Assembly: GCA_035048485.1 (NCBI GenBank)
Contig: CM068587.1
Coordinates: forward strand, 52,319,501 to 52,383,500
DNA length: 64,000 bases
Source: Pteria penguin
Lineage: Eukaryota > Mollusca > Bivalvia > Pterioida > Pteriidae
Direction of reading: 5' to 3'
Below are positions 1 through 12,800 of this stretch, piece by piece. The notes beneath the pieces were generated by a model. It was not told where the DNA came from. It did no database searches and saw only the letters and a program-made list of their open reading frames with translations. The translations under genes and the position numbers were made by a program. The stretch's first letter is position 1; every line of letters starts with the position of its first letter.

Positions 1-81
1 GTCATATGCCACTTTTTTTATGGCTTTTACCTTACTTTCTTAGTAATCTGTCATAAAAAAACTTTGTTCTGTTTATTTCAG

Positions 82-206
82 AATACACATGCATCGACCA
101 GTAGTGGAGGCTTTGCGATGGGAATCGTCATTGCGTTTGATATCAACAGAGGATTGTGAAATGAACAGTGTCAATTGTTGTACCATATCATTTTTGTATT
201 ACAATT
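82..206 (+). promoter_or_regulatory. 5' UTR part of exon with upstream ORFs (TRERF1-like gene)
   Basis: A pyrimidine-rich tract ending in AG at 80-81 looks like a 3' splice site, so this exon is probably preceded by a non-coding exon outside the window. An in-frame TGA at 162-164 closes the main frame, which makes ATG 207 the first usable start. Two upstream ATGs are out of frame with it: ATG 118 has a strong context (G at -3, G at +4) and a 13-codon ORF ending at 159, and ATG 89 opens a 77-codon ORF running past the main start to 322. Confidence 0.5.
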
Positions 207-822
207 ATGTCGGAGTTCAAACACTCATCCGTAGTAACTTCACCTCAGTCAGCTGCAGCCGCAAGTTTACTTGTGCTCAATCAGGGCCCTGTTCTCAATT
301 CAAGAGAGAACCCTGGAACTAGTATTCAGAATTCGTTATTTAGTGGGTATTCATTTAATATTAAAGAAGATTTGGCCGATTCTAAACTTGACAATCCAAG
401 AGTTGAATTATACTCAATGGCTGAGGAAAATGGTGTAGGATCAGGGGTTGTTTCAATAACGTATCCAGATGGCGCTGAACAAACAAGTCCTATTACTCCT
501 GTACCCCAAACACAATCGCAAATTCTACCATACCGTCCCTCTGGAAGTTCAGGTGATGCCATGCTTAGTGCGATTAACTACAACGAGAATGAAATATTAC
601 AAGACGGTGCCTTTGATGTGTCGGTGACTGCTTCCCTTCCCAATCTAGATGATGGTCTCTTATCCAATATGGGTACCCATGATTTGTTTGACGGCGAGGG
701 AAATGTAAATGATTCGTATGATATGGAAGGATTATCTCCCCATTCTTTTAATGATCCTGGCTCGGGGCTGGTAGATGGTAGCCTGAGCTCTGTCATTGAC
801 TCTGACAGTTTGGGCAGTCTAG
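207..822 (+). CDS. TRERF1: Coding exon 1: N-terminal disordered region
   Basis: Starts [10 protein letters not shown]. The region is acidic and Ser/Pro/Asn-rich with no recognisable domain (aa 1-205, plus one base of the next codon). The donor is AG|GTAAGT at 822/823, leaving phase 1, which matches the exon starting at 1625. An upstream GTG-led extension in the same frame is possible but has no ATG. Confidence 0.85.
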
Positions 823-3800
823 GTAAGTATACATATACATTGTATGTATACATGTATATATACAAAATTTTGTTAAAATGTACTTTATAAACATTCTACC
901 CCATACAGAATGCAGCAACAAGAGGCTCTACATTTGTAGAAACATGAGCCACTGGTATTTTGTTATATTTATATACTCCCGGATGATAGATCGGGGGCAT
1001 TTTTTTTTTTTCCTGTCTGTCTTTTTTTTTTTCGTAAAGATATATGTAATAATAATTGTACAAATGACTTTTCCATAGCATATTTAACCTCAGTGACAAT
1101 GTAAAAACATGAGAATTCATGTATCTTTGTCATGTTTGTGTTGAAAATATCAGGATCGGCTAACTCACTCAGACTATTTATTCTTTACTCAGAAAATGCT
1201 TACGAGGTACATATTGTTGTATATATTTTAATTACTTTTTATTTATCGTATTCATCACATAAAAAAAGCACGATATAAAAATGTTTTTTTAAAGAGTAGA
1301 TAATATCATGTACATTCTGATGTTAGACTCTACATGCATAGTGATAGTATTCTGTATCGATATAGTCTATGGCTATGGTATTTTTATGCAAAACACAATG
1401 ATCCTAAATTGCAAGTTCCTAACACAGATGTAAAGTTGTAAATTATACAACCACTCGTGTATACATACATGTACATTGTAAAGGTGTGACATATGTGAAT
1501 TTACATGTACATGTACACATTAATTCTTGTTGTTTTTCATGATTTTCCTGTTGTATTTTCTCAAAAATTCCCGAATTGGCACTGTACTGTGCAATCCACT
1601 TACATGTGTTGTTTACATTTTCAGATCAGTCCAGGACTCCAGATAGCTCCAAGCAAAAGAAGAAAAACAAAACACCCAAGCTTTCTCCAGGAAGTGGGAC
1701 AGTCCAGGGTTCTCCAGGGAAGTCTAACATGCTGATGTGCCCCACTTGTAGTAAATCGTTTAACAATTCCAGTGCCTTGGCCAAACACAGACTCACACAT
1801 AGCGATGAAAGAAAATATGTCTGTAACCTGTGTCAGAAGGCATTCAAAAGACAGGATCATCTGTGAGTTTATAAATGTGTTTTATTGAAGTGTCATTCTG
1901 TAGATTAAGGTTTTTGTTGTCAATGAAAGTGGAGACACGCATTTTAAGTCCCTTTGCATGATCCCTAACATCTTTCAAGCCTGCATTTTAAATCTGGTCA
2001 AGGCAGATGAGAAGGTCTGTCAGTGTTCCTGTTTGTCTGATTCTGAAAATGATGTTTTCACTACTGGAAGGAGTACATATGTACATGATATATGTCTGTA
2101 AATCTTACTGCTTTACAATGTTTTAATTCTATTGTATGTTTCAATTTTATTTAGGAATGGTCATTTAATGACTCACCGAGACAAGAAACCATACGAATGT
2201 ACCGTTGAGAACTGTCAGAAGAGTTATTGTGATGCCCGTTCTCTGCGACGTCACTTAGAAAATCATCATAACCAAACACCAGAGCAAATCCAGAGTGCCA
2301 TAGCCAAAGTTTCAACCAATGCCGCTGCTGTTATCGCTGCTGCAGCTGCCTCTAATACTGCATCTATCAAAGCCACCACCCCAGGGACAGGAAGCCAGGC
2401 AACTACCAACATAGCGACAGTCCCACCGATGCTTAGTGATAGCATGCCGAATCAGGAAAATAGTAACACAAATACTCAGTTTTCAGAAAACTCTACACCA
2501 ATGGCCAGTCCAAATTTCCCAGTACCATCACAACACCAACCGTTTTTCCAGTATGATCAAGGGGTACAACCGCCTATGATTTTACAACAGATGGCAGCTA
2601 ATCAGCAACAGTCTCAACCAGTTTCCCAGTCCAGGGAAGCCACAATTCAGCTTCCACAACAGGTATAGGGGTTTACCATTCCCTCTGTTATTAATAAAAA
2701 TACAAATAAATTGTTATCTGTATACTTTTTGAAGTATATTGAAGATACTGACACTCGAGAATTTGTCCTTATTGTTATTTCAGTTGTTAGGAGCCAATTT
2801 AGGTGTGGATGAATCATCAGAAAGGCAACCACAAACTATAACCATACATTCTCTATCTCAACAACAAGTCTGGCAAGAAATAAAGGTCAGTTATTAGGCC
2901 TTGTGTGCATCAGAAAATTCATTGCACCACAATTAAAAACATGTGACTCAATTTAATTTGATTAGGTTTTAGTCCTGAATTTAATAGTTGTAGATGTTCA
3001 TATAGCCATATGCATAGTAATTGTAATAATACACTTATTGATTATGACATGTCTTTGTCTTGTGTTATAATTTAGAGACTTACAAAGTCAGTCATAGAAT
3101 TGTGTATTTTCTTTACTTTCACTGTAAATGCTGAGTATTTAACGTTCTGATTTTGTAGAATTTGACACAGCCAGGTCAACAGGCTACCGGTAATTCTCAT
3201 ACCCCTCAGAGTCCAAATGAAGAGCAGTCCCCTGGTTATAGCCCCATAAGTCCTGTACCAAACTCAAACATTGGCCTTAACCTGGGGCATAATGCAGGTC
3301 AAGGTCATGCAAGACTCTTTACATCTCCAGGAGCAGCTGGAACAAATGTTCCAGAAAAACCAAGGTATGTAGAAGTTACATGTACATTACTTTGTAGTGT
3401 AATATTATATTCTGTGGAGAGGGGTTATCATGTAAATGGGTATATTGGGGCTTACATTTGGGTCCATGAAAGCCATTGGGGTAGATTTTCTTACATGTAA
3501 ATGTGACTAAAGTCAAATTCGAAGCTGCAGGACTCACAGTGGGCCTAAAAATTGTGTTTTATATCTTAGTGACCATTTTTGACCGGATTACAAAGCAATT
3601 CCGGCCTATGAATTGGCAAAAATCGTCTGTCCGTACGGCGTCAACATTTTGCGTTTAGCTTGGTTTCTCTCATACCCTAAAGGGTACTTATGTCAAAGTT
3701 GGTAGGTTTGTAGATACTTGAATGTTCTATCCAACCAATACAAAAATTTAGTGACCTTGACCTTGACTTTACGCTTCAGTGAACACACACTGTTTTTTGC

Positions 3801-6800
3801 CTTTAGGGTGACCACTTGCATACATGTATTGTTAATGTTAATGCAAAGCAATTCTGGTCTATAAATTGGCAAAATCAGTCCGTCCGTCTGTCTGTCCGTC
3901 CGTCTGTCTGTTGTCAACTTTTTGCGTTAAGCCTTTGCAATCCGGTCATACCGTCGTTGACGGTTTCTTGTCTAAAATTAAATTAGTTGATAAACATAAA
4001 AATTCCACTTGTTGGTTTGTGTACCGGTATGTTATTATTTTGGAAATTGTGGCAAATGTGGTGTACATGGTGAACCCTGTAAAAATCAGCAATATGTACA
4101 TGTAGTAGAATGAGAAAGGGCATATACTTAGCAACATTGAAGGTAGCTTGAGTGTAGGTAGTAAGGCAAAACATAAGAAAATGTTGTGTTTCTACTTTCC
4201 TGACCAATCCTATTTTATCACGCTGGCCCAACAGATTTTATTAATAAAACTGAAAAAAATCCAGAAAAAAAATATCAGGTTTGGTCTGAAAAACAAGACC
4301 GTTTCACATTTCAACATGACATTAGAAAATACAAGGATAGAATTTAAAAACAAAATAAAATCAATTACCTACCGACCAGCCCTATTTCTTTTTTTTGTAA
4401 GCAATGAAAGGAGAAACACAACATTTTTTATATTTTGCCCAATGGTTATGGTATTTAGAAATATTGTCTTTCGATTTTACTTGTGTCCATAAATCATGTC
4501 ACATTTTAATTTATTTTGAATGATATATTGCAGTTTGTGACAAATCAAATTTTTTGTAATTCCAGTGATGATAAAACATCTCTGTGTACGATTTGTGACA
4601 GAACATTTAAGAATGTGCAAGCCTTAAATGGCCACATGCGACTTCATGGCGGATATTTTAAGAAGGTAAATAGAGTCATATATCAGTACTGTAGGATAAA
4701 GGAACTAATAACACTAAAGCTTATGTATTACTCTCAGACTTCAATTGGTAAATTTTAATATGAAACTCTACATGTACAATGTATAGGAAGCTGATACCAA
4801 AATGATAGCAAATCTCTTAATGAAAGGAACTGACTTTGATGCTTGGTCAGGGCAGGTTTACCAGTATACTTGCTGAATGTGTATATGTGCCAATATAAGA
4901 AGGAGCAGGTGTGCTAGAGTAGATTCTGAAGGTGCAGGCCTGCCAGTATTGAAAATGTAGATGTGCTAATGTACCTGCTCAAGGTACAGATGTGCCACTG
5001 TGCCTACAGAAGGTGCAGTTGTGCTAATGTACCAGCTCAAAGTGCAGGTGTGCCACTGTACTTTCAGAAGGTTCAGGTGTGCCATTGTACTTGCAGATGG
5101 TGCAGTTATGCCCACACCTTCTTAAGATGTGGGCATGAAAGTACACCTGCTGAAGGTGCAGGTGTGTCAGTATAACTGGTAAAGATGTAAAGGTGCAGGT
5201 ATCTCCTTCCCCATAACACTGACCACCTCCTGACAAGTGAAATAAACCAGGTGTAAAGCATATAAAGTATGTATGTGTCAAATACTATCTCAAATCCTGA
5301 TGTCCAATTTTCCTGGATAACCTGGAGGTTGGCTTCTTATTGACATATTTGTTGGTGTTTTACTTCATTACCAGTAGGTTCGTTGTAGGCATTGTGGTTT
5401 TACATACTTCAATTATGATAATGGTTAAGCAATTCTGATAGGCAAATATGAATTTGAATCAAGTAATTAAACATTATAGAACATTGCAGTTTGTAAATGC
5501 TGTTAGTAAGTCCGATATTGGAATTTAATGATGAGTAACAATTAAATTCAAAAGTTGTTCAAATTTGAATAGTGTCCAGTAAAAAATTTTCCACGATATT
5601 AGACATTAATAAAGAAATACGAAAAATTTTCCTTCACTCCATCAAGCTGTAATGGAAATTGGCTATTATCCATCGGGGGTTTTCATCTTGATATATAGCT
5701 TTAGATCCTATCTTAAAAAACCAACACAATTTTTTAAGCTGTAGAAGGAAATTTCTTTAATTTCATCAATAAAGGTGGTGATTAGACTTCGAATATTGTT
5801 GAGAAGTACTCATGTATGTGCTATACATACACACTTTGAACCGATAAACAGGCATGGCATAGTGGTATCGCCCTAGTCTTCTGATCGGGCCAGGGTTCGA
5901 ATCCCACTCTGGTCATACCGGTGTCCTGTCTGTCGGATGAGACATTAAAAACTAAGGCCCCGTGTCGTGGTATGCATTGCTTGTTAAAGACCCCTCACTG
6001 CTTCGGGTGGGTCCGTTGTAAAGGTAAAAATTTGTATGCCCTGCATCAGGCAGATGCCGTCACCATATACGTGAAATATTTGTGGTGTGATGTTAAACAA
6101 AAATCAATCAATCTTTTAACCGAAAGAAGAATTTTCTATTGTCATTTCGGATTTAGATAAAATATTTGACTTTATTTCAACAGCACATGTACAGATAAAA
6201 GTGTGGACTAAGACTTCAATGTTTTCACCATTGTTATTACAGGAAACCAAAGAAGAAAAGAAAACCAAAAAAGTTACCACTATTCGAGATATGGTACCGC
6301 CTATGTCAGTGGTTCACCAGGCAGCACTGACCACATCTCTTCCTCAACCATTCCCTACGACTGCCACTGACCAGGTGCAGTCGTCACAACAAGCCAGGAT
6401 CAATGGTATGTACATAATGTAGAACTGGAAACACATACTTTGTCATCAGGAACTTTCAGGGCTCACAATGGACTGAAAGTGTTGCAGTTTTTTGCAGTCT
6501 TCCTTGAAAATTGGTACAAACAATGAAAACCAGGGTGTTAATTTTAAAAAAAATTGGTGTATGGTATGTTTTGTAATAAACTTGGGAAAATTCTGTTACA
6601 TAGGAGAACAAAATGTGGAAAATAAAATGGACAGTATGAGCCATGGCTTTTCTGTGTCTACAGAAATAGGAAGATAATCTACCAGTTGGTCTGACTGGTA
6701 CTGGAAAGGGTAATGTGCTACTCTGAAGGACAGTGGTTTTCTTTGGATAAACCATTTCCTTCACCATTTCATGCTAACCACTATCGTTATAATGATAACA

Positions 6801-9800
6801 AGTAAAGAGGACCAGACGGTCTAGGGTTCATACTTTAGAGTTGCCTAACTTCATATCTTTAAGAAGTAGTGAAAATTAAAGGGGTTTTTTTTGTTCAATT
6901 GAGACTTATAATATTTGTAATGTATTTTCTTTTCATTGTTTAATTTCTCATTTGCTGATGTCACATGAAATAGAGACCATTGGTAGCATTAAAGACTCTT
7001 GTTTTTCAGATGGATATGGCCAGTCTAATCCCTTGATGTCACCGATAGCAGTGGAGTCTAGCCAGAATGAACCTTCACCTCAGGTGACACACCCCCTCCC
7101 TACACTCTCATCTCACACCCTCGGATCACAGTATTGGGTATTGGTGTTTATCTTTCTATCCCTTAATTTTTCCTTCGGTTAAAAATGTTTGTTGTTCTTC
7201 CTTTGGGGGGGGGGGGGTTTCAGAGATGAGTTTTCAATCATTCTGAGAGCTACTGAGGTACTTTCTGTATAAATTTCATTTGGGATGTTTTAAGAAGTAC
7301 ATGTTTATGTTTAAAGTAACATAATGATATATTTGTCTTTGATGTAATTGGGTAAACAACAAACATTTTCATGACCTTGACATGCTTTAAGCTCTAATAT
7401 TTCAAGATTAGTGTAAAAATAATCCAACATGTTGCATGTTTATTATCAAAAGACATTGAAAATTTAGATTCAGTGATCAGAAATTTAAATTCCCTATGAG
7501 TAAAGCATGTATCAGTTGGCCCATTCTCCCTCCCCCCCCCCCCCCCACCCTCACTCTCTTCATATGTCATGACTTTAGCTCGAGGTCATATGACCTACTT
7601 CTAAGATATTGATATAGGGGTATTCTAAGTAATCATTGACGACCATTTTACTTTATATTAAGTTAACTCCACATTGATTTTACCATATGAAAGAAAATAA
7701 ATGGAGACGTAATGGAAAATGTTTACACCTACTGACCTAGTGACCTACATGAATATTTCTTTAATACATGTATCAATCAGTTTCCATTTTGTGTGAGAAA
7801 AAGCTACATTACATGTACCAGTGTGAATTGTCATTTCATACACATATATGTTTTTTTTTTATTTTAATATATTGGCAAGGTATAAAATAATATGAACTCA
7901 AAAACAAAGTTTGGGAAACTTACCAATTGATACATGTTACTTGAACATCGCTATTGTAAGCATGAGTTTTTCATTTCTTTCATCACTTGTAGCTATGTTC
8001 TGACTATTTAATTTCATCAAATATTTGCTTGTTCCACAGTACTGGTAGTCTTGACACTTTTTTATGAATGAAATGTTTAGAATCGCCTGAAATTTGCTTT
8101 TATCTTTCTTTACTTTTATTTAACTACTTGAAGATTCATGACAAACCAGTTGATGTGAGTGAATTAAAATAAAATTTTCAAATTGATGAAATACACTTTC
8201 TCCTCGTTGTATTTATGCTTTTTCAAAGATTGATCACTTTTGGAGCACCTGGTGTTTTATTCACAAAGAAACTTAAGTCTAAGTGTAAAATTGAGACTTT
8301 TAATAATATGTGTTGTAAATATAAAAATTAGTCAGAAGTTTCCTGTGAAGAGATTATCAGGCATACTATTCACAGAAAAACTTTCTACTAGTTCTTAGAG
8401 TTATGGCAAATGCTATTTTAGGTCTCAAGTTTTACACTTAGACTTAAGTTTCTTTGTGAATAAGACGTATAGTTCTTTACGAGCACAATGTTGATATTAA
8501 ATATGAAATTAGTGATGCCTAGTTAACTTTGAATGTTTATATTATATTGTTGTATACAATATGCAACTCTGTAATTCTATAATTTTCATAACACAGTATA
8601 GTCAAAGCAATAATTTTGCATCATGAAATTTAAATCAGCATATACTAATATGATAACATTGTTGCAATTAACATTGCCTTCCACAATTTCAAATTAAAAT
8701 TTGAATGAATATCTAGCCTTTAAAGCCAATGAATAGAGTTTTTTAACACCTGCTTGTATATTCTTTCATTTTATTAATACACAAAGACACAGAAGAATTA
8801 AAACTTGCTGTTTTACAAAGAAAATTGTAAATTTTTTATACATGTACATGTATATGTAAAGATCCTTTGGTTGGAGTAGAATTAAAAATCTAATGACACA
8901 AAAATCATACGTATTCCTATACTTTGTGAAGTTTATGAATGAATTGATGATACAAATTAAATGGTTTAAATAAAAGAAATAAATGAGAAAATGATAATTT
9001 CAACAAATAGAACTAACCACATAGTCCATTTTTAGGATCAAATTCAACTGCAACAGGCACAACAAGAGCAGCAGATGCAACATCAGATTCAACAAATGCA
9101 ACTGCAACTTGAGAAAGAACAACAAATTCGTGAGCAGCAACAACAAACCCATCTGCAACAGCAACAGGAGCAACAAATCCAGAGTCACATCCAACAACAG
9201 TTACAACAGCTGCAACTCGAACATCAGCAACAGATAGAGGCACAGCGACAAGCACAGCAAAGACAACAGGCAGCACAGATCAAGCAGGAGCAGTCCCATG
9301 CTCCGATTACTCAAGACCAAGTCAAACAGGAACTACAGTACATACAGCAACACCATCAGGGTAATAATCAACCTGGATCTCTGCCTCCCTCACCACAGGT
9401 AAGACATGTACAGGGTAATAATCAACCTGGATCTCTGCCTCCCTCACCACAGGTAAGACATGTACAAGGTAATAATCAACCTGGATCAACCTGGATCTCT
9501 GCCTCCCTCACCACAGGTAAGACATGTACAGGGTAATAATCAACCTGGATCTCTGCCTCCCTCACCACAGGTAAGACATGTACAGGGTAATAATCAACCT
9601 GGATCTCTGCCTCCCTCACCACAGGTAAGACATGTACAAGGTAATAATCAACCTGGATCAACCTGGATCTCTGCCTCCCTCACCACAGGAAAGACATGTA
9701 CAGGGTAATAATCAACCTGGATCTCTGCCTCCCTCACCACAGGTAAGACATGTACAGGGTAATAATCAACCTGGATCTCTGCCTCCCTCACCACAGGTAA

Positions 9801-12800
9801 GACATGTACAGGGCAATAATGATCCAGGATCTTTGCCTCCTATACCTCGGGTTAGACATTTACAGGGCATTAATGAACCAGAATTTTGCCTACCTCACCA
9901 CAGTTAAGACATGCTCAAGGCAATAATTAACCAGGATCTCTGCCTCTCTCACCACAGTTAAGACATGTACAGGGCAATAATCAACCAGGATCTCTGCCTC
10001 CCTCACTACAGGTAAGAAATCTACAGGGCAATCAGTCAGGATCTCTGCCTCCCTCACCATTGGTAAGACATGAACAGGGCAGTATTTCAGGGCAAAGTAC
10101 TTCTTGTAGCTTTTGTGGGCACTGAATTCTTTGATGTGACAAATGATTAAGTTTAGGAGCAATGTTTAGTGTTAGTCTAAGTAGTATGCTTTGAATAACA
10201 CTCCTATGGAAAAAAAATATTTTGCTGAAAATTTTCTGTGAATATTGACATGTAGATTAAGCATACAGGTAGTGGGTAGGAAAAAATAAATGTTCCAAAA
10301 GAGGAAATAATGGCAATGTGTGATTACATTTATGAAAACAGTCCTTGCATATAGAAATTGAAAGGTGACTGAAATAAGTCCAAAAGTCTGTGTAGTGTAC
10401 AAAAAACTTTGCTCATCTTTTAGATTTGAGCAGAAAGTTTTTATGGTAATGTTTTTATAAAGATACTTATCGTTGTAGTAATCTTATAATGAAATTTGTT
10501 ACCATGCTTTGTTTTGTCTTTTAGGTTTCGCAACCTCCTCATCTGCAGAGACAAGGATCAGTGGAATCTGCCTCGTATGATTTCCAACACCATCTTCCTC
10601 AACAACAGTTTCATCCAGCCATGCAAACGGAGATCAACCAGGATCATAACCATCCTCAGTTCACTGGTCTACCTGCCAGCATGGCCATTCAGTTACAGCA
10701 GCTGGCCCAAAGACAGGAGCAGCAACGGCAGGAGCAACAACTCGGCAAAAAACAAGGCCAGGAAAAAACGCTTGCTCAAAGACAAGAACCACTTGTTCAA
10801 AGAACTGAACATGGCCAACTTCCAAGATTTGAACACTCTGTTCCTAGACCTGAACCTCAAATGATTCAGAGACAGGATCAGCTTCAACCAAACAATTCTG
10901 GCCAATTGCCAGGTGACCTTAACTTGCAATTATCCTCTGTGCAGCTATTACAATCTCCTCCCAATGTAACCCTTAACTCATTTCCGCACTTGCAATCACC
11001 TCCCTCTGTAGGATCAATACAATCTAATTTACAAAATCCAATTACTCAAGCTCAACTTTCCACTTTTGCCTTACAAACTCCACAAAAAAATGACGGTTCT
11101 GGACTTGCCATTCAGAGGCTTCTTGACCCTTCTGCACTCTCAGCAAGCCAGGTCACTTTAGTTTCAACAAGTCAAGAAATGACGGTTTCTCAGATTCTCA
11201 ATTCTCTAGAAAGTTCAGAAAGCTTCGCAGCCCTGCAAAACTTGTTACCAGTGACAACTCCTGCCAATACCAATGATAGTGCTAATTTTGGAAACAAAGT
11301 GAATATAGATTTAAAGGAGCAACGTGTGAATACAGGTAATTTGTTTCCGGCAGTCACGTCTTGTGATTCTAATGATGTTTTACCACAGGTTGGTGGCATC
11401 GGGAAGTCTCAGGATTTTGATCTGGATAAGACACTAGACGACATAAGTGATATTTATAAAAAAGAATTAGTCTCGGCAGCTACAAAGGACAACCCTTTCT
11501 CTTTTCCGTCCATTGGCGCTGAAATGACAGATCAATCCAGCGGACGGAATATTAGCGAAGGGAAAGAGTTGAACTCCATGACAATTCAAAATCGACACAA
11601 AGAATTAAAAAGGAGACTGTCACTGGGAAATGAAATCCAAACTGCTCCACCTATTAACATATCTGCTTTTTCAACGCATAAATCAGGTGCAAGTTCACAT
11701 TCAAAACATGTATTATCAAATAGTGCTTTTTCTGAAAGTCGGCATAGAATGAGGAGTAAATCTGGGGACGATTTTAAATTCTTTAGATCAAAAAGTGAAG
11801 AGGATTCATTTATGCGACCCAGAAGTAGGACAGTTGTATCACCGATGAAATCAAAATCACATGAAAGATTTACATGGGAAAGAAGTACAAGTTACCTTCT
11901 TTCTAAATCTGATGGTGCTCAACATGGTTTCGGACAATTCAGAAATCCAAACATGTTAACTGGCCAGTTAAAAATGAGAAGGAAGCATCGGCCTGCTCCT
12001 TTATTTATTCCTCCTCACAAGGGAAGTGGAGGATTCCAGAGCCATTTGCGTTCACCCCGTATTGCACATGGCACAGAAGGGCGTGGCCACACTCCTCCCC
12101 CCTACACTCCACCTCCCATGTTAAGTCCAATAAGAAGTGGATCTGGACTGTTTTGTTCTCTGTCTTCTGCGTGGAAACCACCAATGACGCCAAAATCGGC
12201 TCCTATTACACCTAGAAGTCTCCTCTTGTCCAGTAGAAGCAGTAAGTTCATCTTTTCTTCTTGTATCTTGCATATAATGTTTTGTTTAAAAATTTTGATT
12301 TTTTTTTTCTGGAAGTTTTGGGGTTGGGGAGGGGGTGTTAGTTATTTTATCATGTTGATAAAATATCCACAGAGCATAGTTATAATACTTTTAAAATAAA
12401 ATTTCTTTAGTTCAGATCTTGGCACTATTGGTGCCATAGTGTATCTACATTTATGATTCATGAGTAAGACATGTTTATATACAGGTAGCCTGAAGGATGA
12501 TGTGGAGGAATCGTCAGGGCAACCTGTACTGGGGGAGGAGCCACCTCCAGAGACTGATGTTCTACCGTAAGAATATGTTCATATTTTATACAGTAGCAAT
12601 CGATACCAGTCACATGTAAAGTACATGTATATATGTTAGCAGTCTTCGCAATAACTCACTACTGTCCGCGCCACTCACTTTGTAAACCGAAAAATCTGGA
12701 TTTTCACTTATTTATCTTTAAAATAGTTTTACAAAATTAATATCAATAGACAGATCTTGTTTAGTCGTAACTTTTGGTGTATGTTATATGTTTCTACGAA

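Noticed and set aside
5880..5915. tRNA gene (B box GGTTCGAATCC)
   Set aside because: The tRNA-like head is fused to a SINE body that recurs elsewhere in the window; no intact cloverleaf or terminator was seen.
9000..9276. Reverse-strand Leu/Val-rich ORFs
   Set aside because: Antisense shadows of the Gln codons of exon 9.
9075..9907. Whole 54-bp array as coding exon
   Set aside because: The 10-bp internal duplication shifts the frame and TAA 9534-9536 closes it; only the first one or two units can be in the productive exon.
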